The notes beneath the pieces are model-generated. The model saw only the letters and a program-made list of their open reading frames with translations, was not told the DNA's origin and searched no databases. From NCBI GenBank assembly GCA_021824145.1, contig JAKALM010000002.1, positions 62,001 through 126,000 on the forward strand: DNA of 64,000 nt. The letters are read 5' to 3'. This stretch comes from Bacteroidota bacterium (lineage in GTDB: Bacteria; Bacteroidota; Ignavibacteria; Ignavibacteriales; Ignavibacteriaceae). How positions within the stretch are numbered: position 1 is the stretch's first letter; each line of letters opens with the position of its first letter. Both the position numbers and the translations under genes were made by a program. Shown here piece by piece: positions 50,494-60,805 of this stretch.

Positions 50494-53400
50494 ATGTCAA
50501 AAATTAGTTACGGAAAACAAACTAAAAGCAAACAGAAAACAAAGATTAAAAGCAGCTTTGATTTTGCCGAATCTCATTTATATAAAATTGTAAATTCGAT
50601 TCAAGATGTAATTATAATTTTTGATAAATCTGGCCGATTTATAAAAATTTTTGAAACTACTGCAAAAAAAAATTTATTTAAACCCGCCAATGAATTTACC
50701 AGTAAAACTTTGCATGATATTTATCCAAAATATCAAGCAGACTATTTTTTAGATAAAATTAAAAAGACTTTCCGATCTAAAAATCCAATTGAGTTTGAGT
50801 TTTCATTATTATTAAAAAGAAAAACTTTTTGGTTCTTAGGAATTTTACGAAAGCTGGACACAAATCATGTAATATTGTTGGCTAGAGATATTACCAAAAT
50901 GAAAACAGCTCAAGTTTCCAAAAAGGAATCTCAAGAATTATTTCAACTGGTTTGGGAAAACTCAGCCGACGGGATGCGCCTAACAAATGGCGATGGAATT
51001 ATTTTGACCGTTAATAATGCATTCTGCCGAATGGTTGACAAAAATAAATCAGAATTGGAAGGGAAACCATTATCAATAATTTATCCTAAAGACAAAAGTG
51101 CAGTTACTTTAAAAGAATATTCAGAGCGATTTAAGAGTAAAACAGTCAATGCTTACTTTGAAGCCGAATCAATTTTATGGAATTCTAAAAAAATTTGGTT
51201 TGGAGTCTCAAACTCTTTCTTTGAATTTGAAAATCAAGAACCTTATTTGTTAAGTATTTTTAGAGATATTACAAAAAGAAAAGAATCTGAGAAACAAATA
51301 GTAATGTTAGCTCAAGCATTGAAGAATATTGGTGAATGCGTAAGTATAACAAATCTTCAAGGTGAAATACTTTTTGTAAATTCTGCATTCTTAAAAACTT
51401 TTGGTTATAAAGAAGATGAACTACTTGGCAAAAATATTGAGATCATTCAATCAAATAAGAAGTCAAAAGTAAGCTATGAAAAAATATTCTTTGAAACACT
51501 CAAAGGTGGATGGCAAGGCGAACAAATCAATCGCCAAAAAAATGGCACCGAATTTCCAGTATTTTTAAGTTCATCTACAATTTTGGATGAAAACGGAAGC
51601 CCTGTAGCATTAATAGGAATTACACAGGATATTACTGATAGAAAACTTGCCGAAGAAAAAATTAATCAAACGCTATCTCTTCTAAATGCAACGCTAGAAT
51701 CAACTGCTGATGGTATTTTAGTTGTTGATATCAATGGCAAAGTAACTGGAATAAACCAAAAATTTATACAAATGTGGAAAATTCCAGCAGAGTTATTAAA
51801 TACAAAAGAAGATATAAATATATTGTCTTTTGTAAAGGATCAATTAATAAATTATGAAGAATTTATTTCAAAGGTCAATTGGATTTACAAACATCCTGAA
51901 GTTGAAAGTTTCGATAAAATAGAACTAAAAGATCAAAGAGTATATGAACGATATTCAATCCCGCAAAGATTGGGCAATCAAATTGTTGGAAGAGTTTGGA
52001 GTTTTCATGATATAACTGAAAAAAGTAAATCAGAAAAAGCTTTAGTAGAAAGCGAAAAAAGATTTCGTTCATTATTCGAAACTTCGGCTGAAGGAATTTG
52101 TTTAATGTCCGATAAATTTGAGGAATGCAACGAACAATTTTTAATTTTATTTAATTGCTCTAAGGAAGAAATCATCGGTCATTTTCCTTGGGAATATTCA
52201 CCAGAATTTCAACCAGATGGAAGGAACTCAAAAGAATCAGCCTTAGAAAAAATAAATAATGCACTTAAAGGAATTCCTCAATACTTTTACTGGCAGCATA
52301 AGAGAAAAGATAATTCTCTAATAGATACTGAAATTTCATTAAAAAGTTTTCCGCTTGAAGGTAAAAATCTAATTCAGGCCGTACTTCATGACATTACTGA
52401 GCGCAAAAAGTTTGAAAGAATTCAAAAAGCATTGTACTCAATATCAGAAGCAGTTAATACTACTGAAGATATGCAAACATTGTACACTCAAATTCATAAA
52501 GTTATTAAAACATTAATGCCTGCTGAAAATTTTTATATCGCTTTATATGATGAAAAATATGATTTACTTACATTTCCATATTTTGTTGATGAATTTGATG
52601 TGCAGCCAGGGCCGCGAAAACCTGGCAGAGGTTTAACCGAATATGTTTTAAGAGCTGGAGTAGATTTGATAATTACTAGCGAAGATGATATTAAATTACG
52701 AAAGTTAGGCGAAGTTGATTTAGTTGGTGAACCATCGGCTGTTTGGGTTGGTGTTGTACTGAAGCATGAAGGTAAAGTAATAGGCGTAATGGCTGTTCAA
52801 GATTATCATAATGAAAAAGCTTATGGAGAAACAGAGAAACAAATTTTAGTTTTCGTTTCTGAACAAATTGCATTAGCAATTGAAAGAAAGAGAACTTCGG
52901 AAGAATTAATTAACTATACTAAACAACTACAAGCAAATAAAAATTTATTAGAAGAAAGAGCAAGAGAACTTGCTCACTTAAATGCTCAGCTTGCAGATTC
53001 AGAAAAAATGCTGAAGGAGCTAAACTCAAGTAAAGATAAATTATTTTCAATTATTGCACATGATCTAAAAAGCCCTTTCCAACCATTAATTGGACTCTCG
53101 GAAATTTTAATTGAAGAATATGATTCGCTTACTCAAGAAGAAAGAGATCGGTTTATACGAGAATTAAACAACACAATAAAAAACCAATATAAATTAGTTG
53201 AAAATTTATTAGATTGGTCAAGAATTCAAACGGGGCGCATGGAATTTTTACCAGAAAAAATAAATTTAGCCGATAGCGTTGATTCAAATATTAGTTTACT
53301 CAGTCAAAATGCTTTAATAAAAAATATTGAACTAATAAATCAGGTTCCAAATGATATTTTCGTAATTGCAGATTTGAACATGCTTCAATCAGTAATTCAG

Positions 53401-53706
53401 AATCTTGTTTCCAATGCAATAAAGTTTACAAAACCAAATGGGAAAGTTACAATTTCATCACAAACCAGAAAAAATGATATTGAAATTTCAATTGCTGATA
53501 ATGGTGTTGGAATGTTGCAAGAAGTAAAAGAAAATTTATTTAAAATAGATAAACATCAATCAACATTGGGAACTGCTCAGGAAAAAGGAACAGGCTTGGG
53601 TTTAATTATATGCAAAGAACTTGTTGAAAAAAATGGAGGAAAAATTTGGGTTGAAAGCGAAATTAACAAAGGAAGTAAATTCACTTTTACATTGCGGAAA
53701 GCATAA
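50494..53706 (+). CDS. Multi-PAS/GAF sensor histidine kinase
   Basis: 1070 residues and no membrane segment, so it is a cytoplasmic sensor. About five PAS domains in order (25-140, 145-260, 265-385, 390-510, 515-635; RDITKRK/QDITDRK/HDITERKK-type ends mark several), a GAF domain (about 645-800), a coiled coil, then HisKA with FSIIAHDLKSPFQPLIG (phospho-accepting His near 856) and the ATPase domain with NLVSNAIKFTKPNGKV, IADNGVGM and GTGLGLIICKELV. No receiver domain and no response regulator gene is adjacent, so the partner is elsewhere. Ligands or cofactors are not evident. Confidence 0.93.
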   Translation: MSKISYGKQTKSKQKTKIKSSFDFAESHLYKIVNSIQDVIIIFDKSGRFIKIFETTAKKNLFKPANEFTSKTLHDIYPKYQADYFLDKIKKTFRSKNPIEFEFSLLLKRKTFWFLGILRKLDTNHVILLARDITKMKTAQVSKKESQELFQLVWENSADGMRLTNGDGIILTVNNAFCRMVDKNKSELEGKPLSIIYPKDKSAVTLKEYSERFKSKTVNAYFEAESILWNSKKIWFGVSNSFFEFENQEPYLLSIFRDITKRKESEKQIVMLAQALKNIGECVSITNLQGEILFVNSAFLKTFGYKEDELLGKNIEIIQSNKKSKVSYEKIFFETLKGGWQGEQINRQKNGTEFPVFLSSSTILDENGSPVALIGITQDITDRKLAEEKINQTLSLLNATLESTADGILVVDINGKVTGINQKFIQMWKIPAELLNTKEDINILSFVKDQLINYEEFISKVNWIYKHPEVESFDKIELKDQRVYERYSIPQRLGNQIVGRVWSFHDITEKSKSEKALVESEKRFRSLFETSAEGICLMSDKFEECNEQFLILFNCSKEEIIGHFPWEYSPEFQPDGRNSKESALEKINNALKGIPQYFYWQHKRKDNSLIDTEISLKSFPLEGKNLIQAVLHDITERKKFERIQKALYSISEAVNTTEDMQTLYTQIHKVIKTLMPAENFYIALYDEKYDLLTFPYFVDEFDVQPGPRKPGRGLTEYVLRAGVDLIITSEDDIKLRKLGEVDLVGEPSAVWVGVVLKHEGKVIGVMAVQDYHNEKAYGETEKQILVFVSEQIALAIERKRTSEELINYTKQLQANKNLLEERARELAHLNAQLADSEKMLKELNSSKDKLFSIIAHDLKSPFQPLIGLSEILIEEYDSLTQEERDRFIRELNNTIKNQYKLVENLLDWSRIQTGRMEFLPEKINLADSVDSNISLLSQNALIKNIELINQVPNDIFVIADLNMLQSVIQNLVSNAIKFTKPNGKVTISSQTRKNDIEISIADNGVGMLQEVKENLFKIDKHQSTLGTAQEKGTGLGLIICKELVEKNGGKIWVESEINKGSKFTFTLRKA

Positions 53707-53727
53707 CTGTTTTTAACATTTATAAAA

Positions 53728-55092
53728 TTATTTTATGTAGACAGTTTTTGCATTCATAAACTCTTTAATGCCTAACAACGATAGTTCTCTGCCATAACCT
53801 GATTCCTTTATACCTCCAAATGGTAACCTTGGGTCAGATTTTACCAATTCATTAACAAAACAACAACCGGCATTTAATTCGTCTTTGGCAATTCTTTCAC
53901 CTCTTTCTTTATCCGAAGTAAAAACTGCTGCACCCAAACCAAAAGTTGTATCGTTCGCAATTTTTATTCCCTCTGTTTCGTCCTTAACTTTAATTAATGA
54001 TGCAACTGGACCAAATAATTCTTCATTGTAAGCGGGCATACCAGCGTGAACATTTGTTAAAACTGTCGGTGGATAGTAAGCCCCAGTTGAATTTGGAACT
54101 TCACCACCAAGTAAAATATTTGCCCCCAAGCCAGTACTTTTTAGAACTTGCGTATGAAGTTCATTCCTTAGGTCAGTTCTTGCCTGAGGACCAAGATCAT
54201 TTTTCTTATCAAATGGATCGCCCATCATTTTAGATTTCATTTTCTGAACAAACAATTTTTCAAATTCATTGTAAATTGAATCTACTATAATAAATCTTTT
54301 TGCAGCTATACAGCTTTGTCCGCCGTTTATCAATCTTGAATTAACACAAATTGTAGAAGATGTTTCAAGATCTGCATCTTCGAGTATTAAGTAGGGATCG
54401 CTGCCGCCAAGTTCTAAAACTGTTTTCTTTAAAACTGAACCCGCCATTGCTGCAACAGATTTACCTGCTTCAACGCTTCCCGTTAATGTTACTGCCGCAA
54501 TGTTTTTATTTTCAATTATAGATTTAATATTTTTTGATGAGACGATTAAAGATCTAAATAAATTTTCTGGAAATCCTGCTTCATGAAAAATTTCTTCAAT
54601 CGCTAAAGCACAACCCATAACATTTGAAGAATGCTTAAGTACTCCAGCATTTCCAGCCATTAAATTTGGAGCAGCAAACCTAAACACTTGCCAAAATGGA
54701 AAATTCCATGGCATGATTGCCAAAACAACCCCAAGAGGTTTGTAAGTAACAAAACTTTTTGACGCATCGGTTTCAATCAGTTCGTCTGAAAGAAATTTTT
54801 CTGCATTATCAGCAAAATAATCGCAAACCCACGCACACTTTTCAACTTCGGAAATTGATTGAGAAATTGGTTTACCCATTTCCAAAGTCATAATCTCAGC
54901 CCATTTATCTTTTTTTAATCTTAACACTTCTGCAGCTTTTTTCATCTTTGCAGATCTATAACTAAAATCAGTTTTTCGCCATGATAAAAATTCTTGATTC
55001 GAAGAAGTAAGTATTTTTTCTACATTAGCTTCAGCCATTTCTTGATAAATTTTAATTTCTTCGTTTGTAGTGGGATTAATTGATTTTATCAT
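53728..55092 (-). CDS. NAD(P)-dependent succinate-semialdehyde dehydrogenase type
   Basis: 454 residues, shorter than the classic 480-residue form, as in the YneI/Sad group. PWNFPFWQVFRFAAPNLMAGNAG (about 125-147) binds the cofactor, LTGSVEAGKSVAA (about 198-210) follows, the catalytic Glu is in VLELGGSDPYLIL (about 226-238) and the nucleophile Cys in NGGQSCIAAKRFI (about 257-269). It probably oxidises succinic semialdehyde or a similar short aldehyde, but substrate is not set by sequence. Transcribed alone, convergent with the histidine kinase. Confidence 0.88.
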   Translation of the reverse strand: MIKSINPTTNEEIKIYQEMAEANVEKILTSSNQEFLSWRKTDFSYRSAKMKKAAEVLRLKKDKWAEIMTLEMGKPISQSISEVEKCAWVCDYFADNAEKFLSDELIETDASKSFVTYKPLGVVLAIMPWNFPFWQVFRFAAPNLMAGNAGVLKHSSNVMGCALAIEEIFHEAGFPENLFRSLIVSSKNIKSIIENKNIAAVTLTGSVEAGKSVAAMAGSVLKKTVLELGGSDPYLILEDADLETSSTICVNSRLINGGQSCIAAKRFIIVDSIYNEFEKLFVQKMKSKMMGDPFDKKNDLGPQARTDLRNELHTQVLKSTGLGANILLGGEVPNSTGAYYPPTVLTNVHAGMPAYNEELFGPVASLIKVKDETEGIKIANDTTFGLGAAVFTSDKERGERIAKDELNAGCCFVNELVKSDPRLPFGGIKESGYGRELSLLGIKEFMNAKTVYIK

Positions 55093-55139
55093 TTTAACTC
55101 CCTTATCTTCTGTTTAATTATTTTAAGATTAAAATTTTT

Positions 55140-56372
55140 TTACTTTACTCTTTTAATTACAACTAAAGTTTTATCGTCCGAATATTCACCATGTTTAGAG
55201 AATTTTATAACATCATCAAGAATTTTATAAGTAATTTCTTTTGGCGAAAGATTTTTATTTTTTACTAAAACATTGCCTAAACGTGTTTCGCCATAATTTT
55301 CAAAATTTGTATTTGCCGCATCTGTAACTCCATCAGAATAAATTAAAAGTACATCTCCTTCAGAAAAATTTATGCTGTCAATAGTAAATTTTGCACTTGG
55401 AGATGGGCCTAAAACAGGACCAGTTGGCAGAAGCGTGTTTATTTTATTAGATCCAGCTTTTACAAACATTGGAGGATTATGCCCTGCATTTGCATAGAGA
55501 AATAGTCCACTTTTATCAGTTGAGAATTCACCGTAAAATAAAGACGCAAATTTTTCATCTTTAAATATTTTATTAACTAGTGAATTCATCCTCTGCATTA
55601 ATGGAGCTATTTTTATTTCGAAGCTGCATGCCATTCTAAGAGCACCCGAAATATACATTGCTTCTGCAGCTGCACTTACACCTTTGCTTGCAGCGTCGCC
55701 AACAGCAACGCCTAATCTATCGCCATCATTTCCAATATCAATATAATCGAACAAATCGCCGCCAACTATTTCTGCCGGATCGGAGACACCAAATAAAATA
55801 TAGTTATGAAATTTATATTCATGTTCAGGCAAAATTCCTTTTTGAATTTCGCGTGCTTTGTTCAAATCATTTTTTAGAGATGTTGCTCTCTGTGAATATC
55901 TCATCTGCTTAATTTGAGAAGTGAGAGCAGTTGCAATAATGCTAAGCCTTAAACGTAAATCTTCATCAATATTTTCGCTGTTAAGTGCAAGAAGATATTC
56001 ATAATAAATTTTTCCGTTAAATTTTATCCTAGATCCAACTCCGGAAGCAGAGTATTTCATAATTCCTTTTTTTCGAAGAATTTCATTCGTTTCACTTCCC
56101 AAAATTGTTCGTTCTTTGGCAATTAAATCGAAGAAAGGATAATCTTTAATACTTACGCGAAATTTTTGTTTAATCTTTTCAAGTTTGCCGGTTTGATAAA
56201 CAAGCTCATAGTCACCCTTTTCGGAATCAAGTTTCCATATTCTTCCACCGTTTACATGAATATTTTCCATTTCAACAATTTGATTCAACACAGCAATTAG
56301 CATCTCCTTTTCGCTTTCATATTTTTGAGATGCTAAATTTTCTATGGTTTTATATAATTTTCTTTGATCCAT
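55140..56372 (-). CDS. GAF-containing PP2C (SpoIIE/RsbU-type) serine phosphatase
   Basis: 410 residues. A GAF-like N-terminal part (about 10-170) is followed by a PP2C domain: GVSDPAEIVGGDLFDY (about 205-220, first metal Asp), VAVGDAASKGVSAAAEAM (second metal Asp), FLYANAGHNPPMF and LLIYSDGVTDAANTNFENYG. Such proteins dephosphorylate anti-anti-sigma factors or related partners in stress or division signalling. No antagonist kinase gene is adjacent. It starts near the end of pyrE upstream on the same strand. Confidence 0.88.
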   Translation of the reverse strand: MDQRKLYKTIENLASQKYESEKEMLIAVLNQIVEMENIHVNGGRIWKLDSEKGDYELVYQTGKLEKIKQKFRVSIKDYPFFDLIAKERTILGSETNEILRKKGIMKYSASGVGSRIKFNGKIYYEYLLALNSENIDEDLRLRLSIIATALTSQIKQMRYSQRATSLKNDLNKAREIQKGILPEHEYKFHNYILFGVSDPAEIVGGDLFDYIDIGNDGDRLGVAVGDAASKGVSAAAEAMYISGALRMACSFEIKIAPLMQRMNSLVNKIFKDEKFASLFYGEFSTDKSGLFLYANAGHNPPMFVKAGSNKINTLLPTGPVLGPSPSAKFTIDSINFSEGDVLLIYSDGVTDAANTNFENYGETRLGNVLVKNKNLSPKEITYKILDDVIKFSKHGEYSDDKTLVVIKRVK

Positions 56373-56434
56373 TATTTTTTATGCTCGATATATATTTACT
56401 TTGATAATATTAATTGTTTCCCCAATTGTTTTTC

Positions 56435-57016
56435 TCACATTATTTTTCTAGAACCTGGTTTTACCAATGGAATATTATTTTTGCAAAGCTCACAATCATC
56501 GCTCAAAAAAGATACAACGTCCATTTTAACAGCGCTTATTTGCGGATAGCCAAAATTTACTTTTCCATTACTTCTATCTACAATTGAACCTACACCAACA
56601 ACTTCAGCTCCAAAACTTTTTACAATTTCAATCACTTCAAAAACAGAGCCGCCGGTAGTTATTACATCTTCACATACTAAAACTTTTTCTCCTTTTTCAA
56701 GCGAAAAACCTCTACGCAATGATAATGTTTTTTCTTCGCGCTCGGCAAAAATTGATTTTTTATTTAACTGCCGCGCAACTTCTTGTCCCACAATAATACC
56801 GCCAATAGCTGGCGAAATAACTGTGTCTATTATAATATTATTAAAGTAATCGACAATGTTGCTGCAAATTTTTTCTGTGTATTCAGGATACTGAAGAACT
56901 TTTGCACATTGAAAATACAAATTACTATGTCTTCCTGAAGTTAAAAGAAAATGTCCTTCGAGCAAAGCTCCCGTACTTTTAAATATTTGTAATATTTCAT
57001 TTTCATTCAAGCTCAT
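56435..57016 (-). CDS. pyrE: Orotate phosphoribosyltransferase
   Basis: 193 residues. [23 protein letters not shown] at the start, [21 protein letters not shown], and the PRPP motif [18 protein letters not shown] (about 112-129) identify OPRT, which makes OMP from orotate. It belongs to the same pathway as pyrB and pyrC at 2.5-4.7 kb but is separate from them. No PyrR-type leader is seen before it. Upstream the start overlaps the TPR gene by 14 bases. Confidence 0.9.
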   Translation of the reverse strand: MSLNENEILQIFKSTGALLEGHFLLTSGRHSNLYFQCAKVLQYPEYTEKICSNIVDYFNNIIIDTVISPAIGGIIVGQEVARQLNKKSIFAEREEKTLSLRRGFSLEKGEKVLVCEDVITTGGSVFEVIEIVKSFGAEVVGVGSIVDRSNGKVNFGYPQISAVKMDVVSFLSDDCELCKNNIPLVKPGSRKIM

Positions 57017-57314
57017 TTAAAAATTCCTCCATTTCAAAAGCAGATTTTTTATCACCAACCGCTTTTGCTTTTTCGATTCCTTTATGATAAAGAAGTTTTG
57101 CTTCATTTATTTGATTTAATTTTTCTTTTAACTGTGCATATTGAATATAAACTGGAACATAATTTGGGTCTTTTTCCAACAAAAACTGAAAATATTTTTC
57201 AGCGTTAGAAAAATCTTTTTGAGATAAATATTCTAATCCAATTCCATAGATTGTAAAAGAATCATTAGGATCTTTTTCAAAAAGTTTTAGAAGTGCTTCA
57301 AGCCGATTTTTCAT
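57003..57314 (-). CDS. Small TPR protein
   Basis: 103 residues, all helical. Three tandem tetratricopeptide-like pairs are visible: [62 protein letters not shown] is the core, here summarised by its [18 protein letters not shown] and [18 protein letters not shown] repeats. It probably binds a partner protein. It overlaps pyrE at its 3' end by 14 bases and the pterin dehydratase gene by four bases, so the three are likely one transcript. Confidence 0.72.
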   Translation of the reverse strand: MKNRLEALLKLFEKDPNDSFTIYGIGLEYLSQKDFSNAEKYFQFLLEKDPNYVPVYIQYAQLKEKLNQINEAKLLYHKGIEKAKAVGDKKSAFEMEEFLNELE

Positions 57315-57595
57315 TTCGCAATCTCATCAATCTTTTTTGCGAGATTAAAATCGTTTTGAGTAACACCACCAGCACTGTGAGTAGAAATTGTAATCTTTAC
57401 CTTGTTCCAAGAATGTAAAAATATATCTGGATGATGATCCATCTTTTCAGCTTCATTGCCAACTTTATTCACAAATAAAAGAGCGCTTTTAAAATCCTTT
57501 AGCAGAAATTCCTTAGTAATGCTATTATTTTTAAATATCCAGTTGGTAATTTCTTTTAATTTCTCATCTATTTCATTTGACGACAAGATTTTCAT
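57311..57595 (-). CDS. 4a-hydroxytetrahydrobiopterin dehydratase (PCD/DCoH)
   Basis: 94 residues, the normal size. The family core FVNKVGNEAEKMDHHPDIFL (about 45-64) holds the two catalytic histidines His-His-Pro-Asp, and KVKITISTHSAGGVTQNDFNLAKKID completes it. PCD recycles pterin cofactor after aromatic hydroxylation, although in many bacteria lacking such hydroxylases it may serve other pterin chemistry. No aromatic hydroxylase is in the window. It is first of the pterin dehydratase-TPR-pyrE set. Confidence 0.9.
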   Translation of the reverse strand: MKILSSNEIDEKLKEITNWIFKNNSITKEFLLKDFKSALLFVNKVGNEAEKMDHHPDIFLHSWNKVKITISTHSAGGVTQNDFNLAKKIDEIAK

Positions 57596-57640
57596 ATAAC
57601 CTAATCAACATCTATAAATAAACGATTCAAAATTAAACAT

Positions 57641-57672
57641 AAAAAAAGCGTATTAAAAGTAATACGCTTTTT
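57641..57672 (-). terminator. Intrinsic terminator after clpC
   Basis: GCGTATTA (57648-57655) and TAATACGC (57660-57667) form a perfect eight-base stem, extended by A/T pairs, around a four-base loop. On the minus strand it is followed by seven T. It is 44 bases past the clpC stop. A T run on the other side makes it symmetrical. Confidence 0.88.
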
Positions 57673-57715
57673 AATTAATTATTAAGTTGTTAAAAACACA
57701 TAAATACAATTTTGA

Positions 57716-60220
57716 TTAAACTTCGCTCGAATCAGTTTTTTCTTTTTCTTCATGTGTGTCATCAACGTTCGAATCATCCTCAAGGAAAATTAACTCTTCA
57801 GCATTTTCAAAATGCTTTGCAATTATTTTTGCACCGTCTTTAAAAGTGCCTCGAAGAATTTCCTCAGCAAGCTGATCTTCAACATATTTTTGAATTGCGC
57901 GTCTTAACGGACGTGCACCAAATTTTGGATCAAAGCCTTTTTCAACAAGGAAATTTTTTGCCGATAAATCAAGAGTAAGGACCATTTTATTTTCGTGAAT
58001 GTTTTTATAAATCTCCTTCAACTCAATATCAATAATCTTTAATATATCTTCTTTCTCCAAATTTCTGAATACAATTGTTTCGTCAACACGATTCAAAAAT
58101 TCCGGATTAAAAAGTTTTCTCATTGCGTCTTCAACAGTATTCTTCAAAGTTGAATATTTATCTTCAGCAGATTCACTACCAAATCCAAAAGAGCCGATAT
58201 TTTTTATGTCACGCGCACCAACATTGGTGGTCATTATTATAATCGTATTTTTGAAATCAACTTTTCTGCCCAGGCTGTCCGTCAATACTCCATCATCCAA
58301 AACTTGGAGAAGTATGCTAAAAATATCGGGATGTGCTTTTTCAATTTCATCAAATAAAACTACAGAATATGGTCTTCTTCTAACTTTTTCTGTAAGCTGA
58401 CCGCCTTCTTCGTAACCAACATATCCTGGAGGTGCGCCAACTAATCTTGATAACGAAAACTTTTCCATGTACTCGCTCATATCAATTCTGATTAAAGCAT
58501 TATCTGAATCGAATAAATATTTTGCAAGTACCTTGCAAAGTTCTGTTTTTCCAACACCAGTAGGACCCAAGAATATAAAACTGCCAATTGGTCGGTTTGG
58601 ATTTTTTAATCCTGCTCGGGTTCTTCTGATTGCTTTTGTCAATTTAGAAACAGCTTCATCTTGACCCACAATATAATCCTTTAATGCTGTTTCCATATTT
58701 AATAATTTTTCCGATTCAGTTTGAGCAACACGATTAACTGGAATTCCAGTCATCATTGCAACAACAGTAGCAATATCTTCTTCATTAACGTCATGAACAA
58801 TATCCTTTGTTTTAGCTTCCCATTCACGCTTAGCAATTTCAAGATCTGATTGTAAATTCCTTTCTTTATCCCTTAGTCTAGCAGCTTCTTCATAATCTTG
58901 TTTCTTAACAACAGCAGCTTTTTCCTGTCTAACTTTTTCTATTTCTTCTTCCAAAGTAAGAACTTCTTGGGGAACTTCGAAATTACCCATATGAACTCTG
59001 GAACCAGCCTCATCAATAACATCAATAGCTTTATCCGGCAAATGGCGATCAGTTATATAACGATTACTAAGCTTAACTGCAGAGTCAATTGCATCTTTTG
59101 TATATCTTACATGATGATGTTCTTCGTATTTGAATTTTATGTTATTTAAAATTTGGATTGTTTCTTCGTAACTTGGCGGCTCAACCATTACTTTTTGGAA
59201 CCGCCTGTCTAAAGCTCCATCTGTTTCAATATACTTGCGATATTCATCCAAAGTTGTTGCGCCAATACATTGAATATCTCCTCTTGCAAGTGCAGGCTTA
59301 AACATATTTGAAGCATCGAGTGACCCAGAAGCTCCGCCAGCACCAACAATTGTATGAAGCTCATCAATAAATAGAATTACATCTTTAGCTTTTTCAAGCT
59401 CATTCATTAATGCTTTCATTCTTTCTTCAAATTGGCCGCGGTATTTTGTACCGGCAACTAATCCAGCTAAATCTAATGTAACAACTCTTTTCTCTTGTAA
59501 AATCCTTGGTACTTTTTTCTGAACTATTTTTAATGCTAGTCCTTCTGCAATTGCAGTTTTACCAACACCAGGTTCACCAATTAAAACTGGATTGTTCTTT
59601 TTCCTTCTGCTTAGAACTTGTGCAACTCGTTCAATTTCCTTTTCTCTTCCTACAACTGGATCGAGTTTATCTTCAACAGCAAGTTTTGTAAGGTCTCGCC
59701 CAAAGTTATCAAGTACTGGAGTTTTTGTTCTTTCTATTTTTTTATCCGGAGGTGGAACTGCAGATCCTGATTCTTTAGGGTTTTTACTACTTAGCATTGC
59801 GTTTAATTCAGCGCGAGCAGCATCATAAGTTACATTAAACTGATGAAGTATTTGAGTTGCAATATTATCTTCATCTCGTAAGAGTGAAAGCAAAAGATGT
59901 TCTGTACCAATTACATCGGCTTTATAAATTTTAGATTCAATTTGGGTGATTTTTAAAACTTTTTCAGCTTGTTTTGTTAATGGAATATTACCAATAGTTA
60001 AAGTACCGCCAGAAGTTCTAACTGTATCTTCAATTGCTTTTTTAAGTTTCATCAAATCGCAATCTAAATTTCTTAGAATTCTTACAGCGACACCTTGTCC
60101 TTCACGAATAATTCCTAATAAAAGATGCTCTGTTCCAATATAATCATGACCAAGCCTTAAAGCTTCTTCCCTGCTTAATCTAATTACATCTTGTAGTCTA
60201 TCTGAAAAATTTCCGTCCAT
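57716..60220 (-). CDS. clpC: ATP-dependent Clp protease ATPase ClpC
   Basis: 834 residues. The Clp N-domain repeats are at about 1-145 ([22 protein letters not shown] and [22 protein letters not shown]). AAA domain 1 has GEPGVGKT (about 215) and [12 protein letters not shown]. The middle UVR-like part ([19 protein letters not shown]) marks ClpC rather than ClpA or ClpB. AAA domain 2 has GPTGVGKT (about 555) and [12 protein letters not shown]. It unfolds proteins for ClpP in the cytoplasm. No clpP or mcsA/ctsR is adjacent. The terminator follows. Confidence 0.95.
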   Translation of the reverse strand: MDGNFSDRLQDVIRLSREEALRLGHDYIGTEHLLLGIIREGQGVAVRILRNLDCDLMKLKKAIEDTVRTSGGTLTIGNIPLTKQAEKVLKITQIESKIYKADVIGTEHLLLSLLRDEDNIATQILHQFNVTYDAARAELNAMLSSKNPKESGSAVPPPDKKIERTKTPVLDNFGRDLTKLAVEDKLDPVVGREKEIERVAQVLSRRKKNNPVLIGEPGVGKTAIAEGLALKIVQKKVPRILQEKRVVTLDLAGLVAGTKYRGQFEERMKALMNELEKAKDVILFIDELHTIVGAGGASGSLDASNMFKPALARGDIQCIGATTLDEYRKYIETDGALDRRFQKVMVEPPSYEETIQILNNIKFKYEEHHHVRYTKDAIDSAVKLSNRYITDRHLPDKAIDVIDEAGSRVHMGNFEVPQEVLTLEEEIEKVRQEKAAVVKKQDYEEAARLRDKERNLQSDLEIAKREWEAKTKDIVHDVNEEDIATVVAMMTGIPVNRVAQTESEKLLNMETALKDYIVGQDEAVSKLTKAIRRTRAGLKNPNRPIGSFIFLGPTGVGKTELCKVLAKYLFDSDNALIRIDMSEYMEKFSLSRLVGAPPGYVGYEEGGQLTEKVRRRPYSVVLFDEIEKAHPDIFSILLQVLDDGVLTDSLGRKVDFKNTIIIMTTNVGARDIKNIGSFGFGSESAEDKYSTLKNTVEDAMRKLFNPEFLNRVDETIVFRNLEKEDILKIIDIELKEIYKNIHENKMVLTLDLSAKNFLVEKGFDPKFGARPLRRAIQKYVEDQLAEEILRGTFKDGAKIIAKHFENAEELIFLEDDSNVDDTHEEKEKTDSSEV

Positions 60221-60805
60221 AATATTTTCCTTATTTCCTTTTAAATTTTACATTGCCCAAAAGCAACATAAAAGCTCATTACAATATAAAAATACTAATC
60301 TCATCAATCAACACAGCTTAATTTCGCTTAAAAATTTGCAAAACGTATTTATTTACAACACATAAATAGATTTTATTCAAAATATTTAAAATAAATGTGA
60401 CGTTTAATAAATTTTTCAATTTTCCTAACTGGAATTAGTTTAATTTTGCAAAAATCAATACAATAATTTTCATTTTTCTAAAAATTTTACCCTTTACCAT
60501 TTTATTCATCATTTGATCAAAGAGATGTTTTTAATTTATAATCGAGAAGAGTTTAAAAATAATTAAATTCTGATATCCGATTTCAGATTATTATCGATCT
60601 AAAATAGAAAAAAATTTTTATTAAGCAAAATTTTTATCTTTTATAATTTTTAGACAAAATTTCCATTAGCAAAAGTTTAATAACTAAATTGTATAGACAA
60701 ATTCTATTTCATAATTCCATTTTAACTTTAAGATGAAATTTTTACTTTCTATATTTTAAATAATTCATTTTTATCTTTAGAAAAGAAAAAGTATTTATAA
60801 AATAA
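60221..60805. other. Long AT-rich intergenic region between divergent clpC and the helicase gene
   Basis: 585 bases with no credible reading frame or RNA. It must hold the two outward promoters. A few short A/T palindromes and one imperfect TCTGA/TCAGA repeat (60569-60573 with 60583-60587) are seen, but nothing that resembles a known heat-shock (CIRCE, CtsR) site. No confident promoter or regulator site could be set. Confidence 0.6.

Noticed and set aside
60569-60587. TCTGA/TCAGA imperfect repeat upstream of the helicase gene as an operator
   Set aside because: Only five-base arms in a very AT-rich region and no match to known CtsR, CIRCE or LexA sites.
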